From: Pseudomonas gingeri
GTDB lineage: Bacteria > Pseudomonadota > Gammaproteobacteria > Pseudomonadales > Pseudomonadaceae
Assembly (NCBI RefSeq): GCF_013385635.1
Contig: NZ_JACAPR010000033.1
Location: 1 to 43,549, forward strand
Direction of reading: 5' to 3'
Length of the DNA stretch: 43,549 nucleotides
Part shown: positions 39,416 to 43,549 of the stretch, piece after piece
Layout of the letters: each line of letters begins with the position of its first letter
Position numbering within the stretch: position 1 is the first letter of the stretch
Program-made: the position numbers and the translations under genes
The notes under the pieces: model-generated
What the model was told of the DNA's origin: nothing
Database searches by the model: none
What the model saw: only the letters and a program-made list of their open reading frames with translations

Positions 39416-40609
39416 TTATTCGATTACTTTTGCTACGACACCAGCGCCGACGGTACGACCGCCTTCACGGATAGCGAAACGCAGACCATCTTCCATTGCA
39501 ATGGTCTTGATCAGGGTAACAGTCATCTGAATGTTGTCACCCGGCATCACCATTTCAACGCCTTCCGGCAGCTCGCAGTTACCGGTCACGTCAGTGGTCC
39601 GGAAGTAGAACTGTGGACGATAGCCTTTGAAGAACGGAGTGTGGCGACCGCCTTCTTCCTTGCTCAACACATACACTTCTGCAGTGAACTTGGTGTGCGG
39701 CTTGACCGAACCCGGCTTGACCAGAACCTGGCCACGCTCGACATCGTCACGCTTGGTACCACGCAGCAGGACGCCGCAGTTCTCGCCAGCACGACCTTCG
39801 TCGAGCAGTTTGCGGAACATTTCAACACCGGTGCAGGTGGTGGTGGTGGTGTCACGCAGACCAACGATTTCCAGTGGATCCTGGACACGAACGATACCAC
39901 GCTCGATACGACCAGTTACCACGGTGCCACGACCGGAGATCGAGAACACGTCTTCGATTGGCATCAGGAACGGCTTGTCGATAGCGCGCTCAGGCTCTGG
40001 AATGTAGCTATCCAGAGTTTCCACCAACTTCTTGACGGCAGTGGTGCCCATCTCGTTGTCGTCTTTGCCTTCCAGCGCCATACGAGCCGAACCGATGATG
40101 ATTGGAGTGTCATCACCCGGGAAGTCGTAGGTGCTCAGCAGGTCGCGAACTTCCATCTCGACCAATTCCAGCAGCTCAGCATCATCTACCAGGTCAGCCT
40201 TGTTCAGGAAGACCACGATGTACGGAACGCCTACCTGGCGGGACAGCAGGATGTGCTCACGGGTTTGCGGCATCGGGCCATCAGCGGCCGAGCAAACCAG
40301 GATCGCACCATCCATCTGGGCAGCACCAGTGATCATGTTCTTCACGTAGTCAGCGTGACCCGGGCAGTCAACGTGAGCGTAGTGACGCAGAGCCGAGTCG
40401 TATTCAACGTGAGCGGTATTAATGGTAATGCCGCGAGCTTTCTCTTCCGGGGCGCTGTCGATTTTGTCGAACTCAACCTTGGCCGAACCGAAAACCTCGG
40501 AGCAGACGCGGGTCAGCGCAGCAGTCAGGGTGGTCTTACCATGGTCGACGTGACCAATGGTGCCAACGTTGACGTGCGGCTTATTACGTTCGAACTTTTC
40601 CTTAGCCAT
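39416..40609 (-). CDS. tufB: Elongation factor Tu (copy in the tRNA operon)
   Basis: A 397-residue EF-Tu with all GTPase motifs. I chose the ATG at 40609 (MAKEKFERNKPHVNVGTIGH), which has AGG upstream; an open frame continuing 43 codons back into tRNA-Thr is not coding. It differs from tufA at 12 residues, mostly in the first 74 and last 3, while residues 75-394 differ only at 193 and 307. It follows three tRNA genes, as in E. coli. Confidence 0.99.
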   Translation of the reverse strand: MAKEKFERNKPHVNVGTIGHVDHGKTTLTAALTRVCSEVFGSAKVEFDKIDSAPEEKARGITINTAHVEYDSALRHYAHVDCPGHADYVKNMITGAAQMDGAILVCSAADGPMPQTREHILLSRQVGVPYIVVFLNKADLVDDAELLELVEMEVRDLLSTYDFPGDDTPIIIGSARMALEGKDDNEMGTTAVKKLVETLDSYIPEPERAIDKPFLMPIEDVFSISGRGTVVTGRIERGIVRVQDPLEIVGLRDTTTTTCTGVEMFRKLLDEGRAGENCGVLLRGTKRDDVERGQVLVKPGSVKPHTKFTAEVYVLSKEEGGRHTPFFKGYRPQFYFRTTDVTGNCELPEGVEMVMPGDNIQMTVTLIKTIAMEDGLRFAIREGGRTVGAGVVAKVIE

Positions 40610-40693
40610 CGAAATCACCCTTAGGAGAAGAATTGAGCAAGCTACATCGACCATTAAAACAAAGGCAGATATTTGCATATCTGCCTTGTTATA

Positions 40694-40769
40694 TGGAGCT
40701 CTTGAGCGGATTTGAACCGCTGACCTCACCCTTACCAAGGGTGTGCTCTACCAACTGAGCTACAAGAGC
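40694..40769 (-). tRNA. tRNA-Thr (anticodon GGT)
   Basis: 76 nt with encoded CCA. Acceptor GCTCTTG/CAAGAGC, D-arm AGCTCAGTTGGTAGAGC, anticodon loop CTTGGTA, T-arm GGTTCAAATCC. Last tRNA before tufB, 84 nt away. Confidence 0.98.
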
Positions 40770-40795
40770 GAAACACTTTGCACAAACAGCAAACT

Positions 40796-40869
<74 letters not shown>

Positions 40870-40895
40870 GGAGCTTGCTGCTTCCGCTGAAATTA

Positions 40896-40980
40896 TGGTG
40901 GAGGGAGAAGGATTCGAACCTTCGAAGTCTGAGACGTCAGATTTACAGTCTGATCCCTTTGGCCGCTCGGGAACCCCTCC
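40896..40980 (-). tRNA. tRNA-Tyr (anticodon GTA)
   Basis: 85 nt with a long variable arm and encoded CCA. Acceptor GGAGGGG/CCCTCC, anticodon loop CTGTAAA, T-arm GGTTCGAATCC. First gene of the tRNA-tufB operon; the predicted transcript begins only about 5 nt upstream. Confidence 0.98.
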
Positions 40981-40991
40981 AATCGAGGCGC

Positions 40992-41019
40992 ATTCTACAT
41001 CATGCTGAACCCCTGTCAA
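40992..41019 (-). promoter_or_regulatory. Promoter of the tRNA-Tyr-Gly-Thr-tufB operon
   Basis: On the minus strand consensus -35 TTGACA (41014-41019), 16-bp spacer, -10 TAGAAT (40992-40997), then the GC-rich discriminator GCGCCTC of stringently controlled promoters. Predicted start near 40985. Confidence 0.82.
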
Positions 41020-41109
41020 GCAATTTCTCATTTAAAAATATGAGGTTAGCTGCGTTGACCTCGCTTCCCAGCCAGTTCCCCAAGAGGCGTTCACTGCGAA
41101 GCGGGCGCC

Positions 41110-41138
41110 ATTCTATGCAAACTATTCGGCAGTTGCAA
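41110..41138 (-). promoter_or_regulatory. Possible second, upstream promoter of the tRNA-tufB operon
   Basis: -35 TTGCAA (41133-41138), 17-bp spacer, -10 TAGAAT (41110-41115), followed by GGCGCCCGC. The -35 lies inside the end of the upstream gene. Tandem promoters are common before stable-RNA operons. Confidence 0.42.
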
Positions 41139-41568
41139 TGCCTTCGCACAACATTATTTTGTGTTTTAACTCATTGAATTCTTTAGCAAGATTCTGCAGA
41201 GCGGTGTCATCCAGCAAATGCCGGCTTTCGGGTGCGATACGCAGCCAATAGCCCGCGGAATCAGGAATGGTCACCCGCTGTATCCGTGCCTTGATATCCA
41301 TTCCCTGCAACCGCTGCTGAATCGACTGCGCGACGTCCTGACGCGCCACACCACCGACATAAAGACACTCGGACTCTTCTTCCTGGTCCCTGGCGGCCGT
41401 CTTGCGCGCCCCGGCATTATCCGACTCGCTCAACAACTGGATATCCTGGTGCGCACTGCGATAAAGCGACAAAGGAGCGACCTCCTTCGCCCGCAATGGA
41501 GCCTCCTGCTGATGCCAGACGTAATAGACACCATTGAGTACCAACAACAACAGAAACAACCAACGCAT
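41122..41568 (-). CDS. Membrane-anchored small protein, SPOR-like C-terminal region
   Basis: A 148-residue protein. Residues 1 to about 17 (MRWLFLLLLVLNGVYYVW) are an N-terminal membrane anchor or uncleaved signal; a charged linker follows; residues about 68-140 (CLYVGGVARQDVAQSIQQRLQGMDIKARIQRV, YWLRIAP) have the beta-alpha-beta pattern of SPOR peptidoglycan-binding domains. It starts 7 nt after coaX in a birA-coaX operon. It corresponds in position to an uncharacterised gene in P. aeruginosa. Function unknown; a periplasmic location is inferred. Confidence 0.72.
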   Translation of the reverse strand: MRWLFLLLLVLNGVYYVWHQQEAPLRAKEVAPLSLYRSAHQDIQLLSESDNAGARKTAARDQEEESECLYVGGVARQDVAQSIQQRLQGMDIKARIQRVTIPDSAGYWLRIAPESRHLLDDTALQNLAKEFNELKHKIMLCEGIATAE

Positions 41569-41575
41569 AGAAACC

Positions 41576-42325
41576 TCAGCTCAACGGGCAGGCAATCGAC
41601 AGACCGACAAATACCAGATCAGGCACCCAACTGGCTCCGGGAACTACCTCGCTGACCAATGCGGCATCACCTCCCGTGAGGAATACCCTGAAGTCATCCC
41701 CCCAGTACTCGTGGGCCTGCTCCAACTGGGTGAGGACAAATCCCCGAAGCATCAACAGGCAACCCCGCTCCACCGCCTCGACAGTTTCCCGCCCGGGCGC
41801 CAGACTGGACAGCGCGCGCTCGGCGGCAACATCGTCATAGCGGATCCGCCGAGTATGGGTACGCAACTGATTACGCATCAACTGCATTCCAGGACAAATG
41901 AAGCCCCCCAGGTGCAAGCCGTCCTCGGCAACGAAATCGGCGGTCACTGCGGTGCCGAAATCCAGCACCAGGCACGGGCCGCCAGCCATCTGAAAGCCAC
42001 CGAGCAAGGCCAGCCAGCGATCAAGCCCCAATCGCTCATGATCCTTGTAGCCATTGCACACACCGGCCATTTCTTTCGTGGGCTGCGCACAGAGCACCTC
42101 GACGCCGAAGGCATCGACAATGGCGACGACCAGACGCTCCGTTTCCTCTTCGGTACGCACACTGACCAGCCGGCACCGTGCCAACTTCAGCCCGGACTGT
42201 TCGCGCAACCGCTGCAACAACGCCTGATCGGAATCAACAACACCACCGGTGACCACCTCCCCGCCATCAGCCAGAATGACCCGCCACTTGATAAAGCTGT
42301 TACCGCAGTCGAGCTCAAGGATCAT
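41576..42325 (-). CDS. coaX: Type III pantothenate kinase CoaX
   Basis: A 249-residue ASKHA-fold kinase catalysing the first step of coenzyme A synthesis. The nucleotide-binding motif DCGNSFIKWR is at residues 6-15; DFGTAVTADFV with GGFICPGMQLM forms the substrate/phosphate region. Type III kinases need a monovalent cation and are not inhibited by CoA. The start overlaps the end of birA by 11 nt, so translation is coupled; the pair is common in pseudomonads. Confidence 0.95.
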   Translation of the reverse strand: MILELDCGNSFIKWRVILADGGEVVTGGVVDSDQALLQRLREQSGLKLARCRLVSVRTEEETERLVVAIVDAFGVEVLCAQPTKEMAGVCNGYKDHERLGLDRWLALLGGFQMAGGPCLVLDFGTAVTADFVAEDGLHLGGFICPGMQLMRNQLRTHTRRIRYDDVAAERALSSLAPGRETVEAVERGCLLMLRGFVLTQLEQAHEYWGDDFRVFLTGGDAALVSEVVPGASWVPDLVFVGLSIACPLS

Positions 42326-43274
42326 TGCGCAACCTCAGGCTGAGCTCACCACCACTGAAGGCTTTCTCGACACCCTCGACCCTCAGACGCAACGCACCTT
42401 GCAGATCGATACCGAGCACGGTGCCATCGATGATATTCGTACCGGCCACCAGCGAGACTTCACGCCCCTGCCAGAGATGATTCTGCTCCCACTCCGCTTG
42501 TATCGCGGCAAAGCCCGCTGCCTGGTGCCGCTGCAGATAGTCCTGGAGCTTTTCGCTCAGGGACGCGATCAACTGGTTGCGATCCACCGGACGCCCCGTC
42601 TCGAGCCGGGCGGATGTCCACTGCTGATCGACCTGATCGGCGACCTGCATATTGACGTTGATACCGATGCCAAGGACCACATGACAGACATCGGCCGGAT
42701 CCCCGACAAGCTCCAGCAGAATGCCGGCGATCTTCTTGTTGCCCACCAGTACATCGTTCGGCCACTTCAGGCCCGCTCCCGGGATACCCAGCTCACGCAA
42801 GGCATGCAATACCGCAAGGCCGACCACCAGGCTCAAGCCCTCGAGCTGGCGCATTCCGCCATCAACCCTGAGTAGCAGGCTGTAATAGATATTCTCGGCG
42901 AATGGACTGACCCACTGGCGTCCGCGGCGACCACGGCCCGCCGTCTGCCGCTCGGCCACGACAACAAAGGGCACGCGCGCAGCACGCTCGACCAGACGCA
43001 GCGCTTCAGCATTGGTCGAGTCGATCGACTCATAGACATGCACCGGCCAGGTCGGCGAGGGCTTGGCCGCGACTATCGCTTGCTGATCAAGCAGCACCAG
43101 GGGAGAAGCCAGCTGATAACCACGACCACGAACCTTGTGGATCGACAGACCCAGCTCCGCCTCCAACTGCTGCAGTTGCTTCCAGACAGCGCTGCGACTG
43201 ACGCCCAATGCGGCCCCAAGCGCCTCCCCGGAGTGAAATCGACCATCTTTCAGGAGTTTTAACAACGTCAGCAT
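42315..43274 (-). CDS. birA: Biotin-protein ligase and biotin operon repressor BirA
   Basis: A 319-residue bifunctional protein. The N-terminal winged helix (about 1-60: LKDGRFHSGEALGAALGVSRSAVWKQLQQLE) can bind DNA; the catalytic domain has the biotinyl-AMP loop GRGRRGR at 113-119, KWPND at 170-174 and KKIAGILLE at 180-188; a small C-terminal SH3-like domain ends the chain. It attaches biotin to acetyl-CoA carboxylase and related enzymes. First gene of a birA-coaX operon. The ATG at 43274 gives a full-length N-terminus. Confidence 0.96.
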   Translation of the reverse strand: MLTLLKLLKDGRFHSGEALGAALGVSRSAVWKQLQQLEAELGLSIHKVRGRGYQLASPLVLLDQQAIVAAKPSPTWPVHVYESIDSTNAEALRLVERAARVPFVVVAERQTAGRGRRGRQWVSPFAENIYYSLLLRVDGGMRQLEGLSLVVGLAVLHALRELGIPGAGLKWPNDVLVGNKKIAGILLELVGDPADVCHVVLGIGINVNMQVADQVDQQWTSARLETGRPVDRNQLIASLSEKLQDYLQRHQAAGFAAIQAEWEQNHLWQGREVSLVAGTNIIDGTVLGIDLQGALRLRVEGVEKAFSGGELSLRLRNDP

Positions 43275-43351
43275 GCAGGTCTCGCCTCACAATGAGGCAC
43301 GCATGATAGCCATGAGCCGAAGCCTTGCATACCGCGGGAGCCGGCCGAGCC

Positions 43352-43397
43352 GATCGCTCCCACACTCTGCGCACGATCGTTCCCACGCTCCGCGTAT
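43352..43397. repeat. Two tandem 23-bp units preceding the terminal repeat element
   Basis: Units begin at 43352 and 43375, and the same sequence continues at 43398, each exactly 23 bp apart. The second unit (GATCGTTCCCACGCTCCGCG start) equals the left end of the 43398 element except for its last 2 bp; the first is a more diverged version (GATCGCTCCCACACTCTGCG). Confidence 0.8.
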
Positions 43398-43505
43398 GAT
43401 CGTTCCCACGCTCCGCGTGGGAATGCCTCTCTGGACGCTCTGCGTCCGCTTCTGTGACGCGGAGCGTCACGGGCTGCATTGCCCACGCGGAGCGTGGGAA
43501 CGATC
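43398..43505. repeat. 108-bp palindromic repeat element with perfect 24-bp inverted ends
   Basis: Positions 43398-43421 are the exact reverse complement of 43482-43505. Inside are two more hairpins, GGACGC/GCGTCC (43433-43447) and GTGACGC/GCGTCAC (43454-43470). Every stem uses the same ACGC-TC-GCGT theme. It fits the non-coding intergenic repeats common in the P. fluorescens group. It codes for nothing. Confidence 0.82.
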
Positions 43506-43549
43506 ATCGACGGGTGTTTTCTTCGCGCAAAAACAAAACCCCAACTGCT

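Noticed and set aside
40610..40738. In-frame extension of tufB by 43 codons upstream of its ATG.
   Set aside because: It runs through tRNA-Thr and lacks similarity to EF-Tu; the ATG at 40609 gives the exact family start.
43087..43507. Arg/Glu-rich open frames over the terminal repeats.
   Set aside because: They are translations of palindromic repeats (recurring HAERGNDHTR-like peptides) and overlap birA out of frame.

Overview
The window is core chromosomal DNA of a Pseudomonas, most likely from the fluorescens/putida side of the genus rather than P. aeruginosa. The gene order from ssb through uvrA, ferritin, katA, the ribosomal-protein clusters, rpoBC, nusG-secE, tufB and its tRNAs to coaX-birA is the one I know from P. 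aeruginosa PAO1. The flanks differ from PAO1: a GlxA-type regulator gene pair lies left of ssb, and the short palindromic repeats are of the types I associate with the fluorescens group. Codon use is GC-rich and even throughout. I see no prophage, transposase, CRISPR array or other cargo.

Left part (1-8.9 kb). A GlxA-type regulator gene diverges from a small ferredoxin-like-fold protein gene. A YajR-like MFS transporter gene overlaps the ribosome binding site of ssb on the minus strand and diverges from uvrA. uvrA converges on a bacterial ferritin gene (ftnA, formerly bfrA), with an inverted pair of REP sequences between them. Next comes katA, with a candidate OxyR site upstream and an odd tandem repeat at its stop codon.

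Central part (9-27.2 kb), all minus strand, in transcription order: str operon (rpsL, rpsG, fusA, tufA); S10 operon (rpsJ rplC rplD rplW rplB rpsS rplV rpsC rplP rpmC rpsQ); spc operon (rplN rplX rplE rpsN rpsH rplF rplR rpsE rpmD rplO secY rpmJ); alpha operon (rpsM rpsK rpsD rpoA rplQ). Sigma-70 promoters can be read directly before rpsL, rpsJ, rpsM and, unexpectedly, inside the spc operon before rpsH. The last three each lie immediately after a terminator-like hairpin.

Right part (27.4-41 kb), also minus strand: tRNA-Tyr, tRNA-Gly, tRNA-Thr, tufB, tRNA-Trp, secE, nusG, then rplK rplA rplJ rplL rpoB rpoC, with an L10-type leader and an attenuator-like hairpin before rpoB. Beyond the tRNA promoter are birA, coaX and a small membrane-anchored protein gene. 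The right edge holds a compact repeat element with perfect 24-bp inverted ends and what may be one arm of a terminator for the next transcription unit.

Together the genes encode most of the ribosome, the RNA polymerase alpha, beta and beta' subunits, both EF-Tu copies, EF-G, the SecYE core and NusG. An oxidative-stress/iron/DNA-repair group sits beside them. I found no new multi-gene system. The interest is in non-coding control regions: the rpsN-rpsH promoter and leader, the rpsL leader with repeated GCAAGACAA, the katA stop-codon repeats, the tuf gene mosaic and the terminal repeat element.
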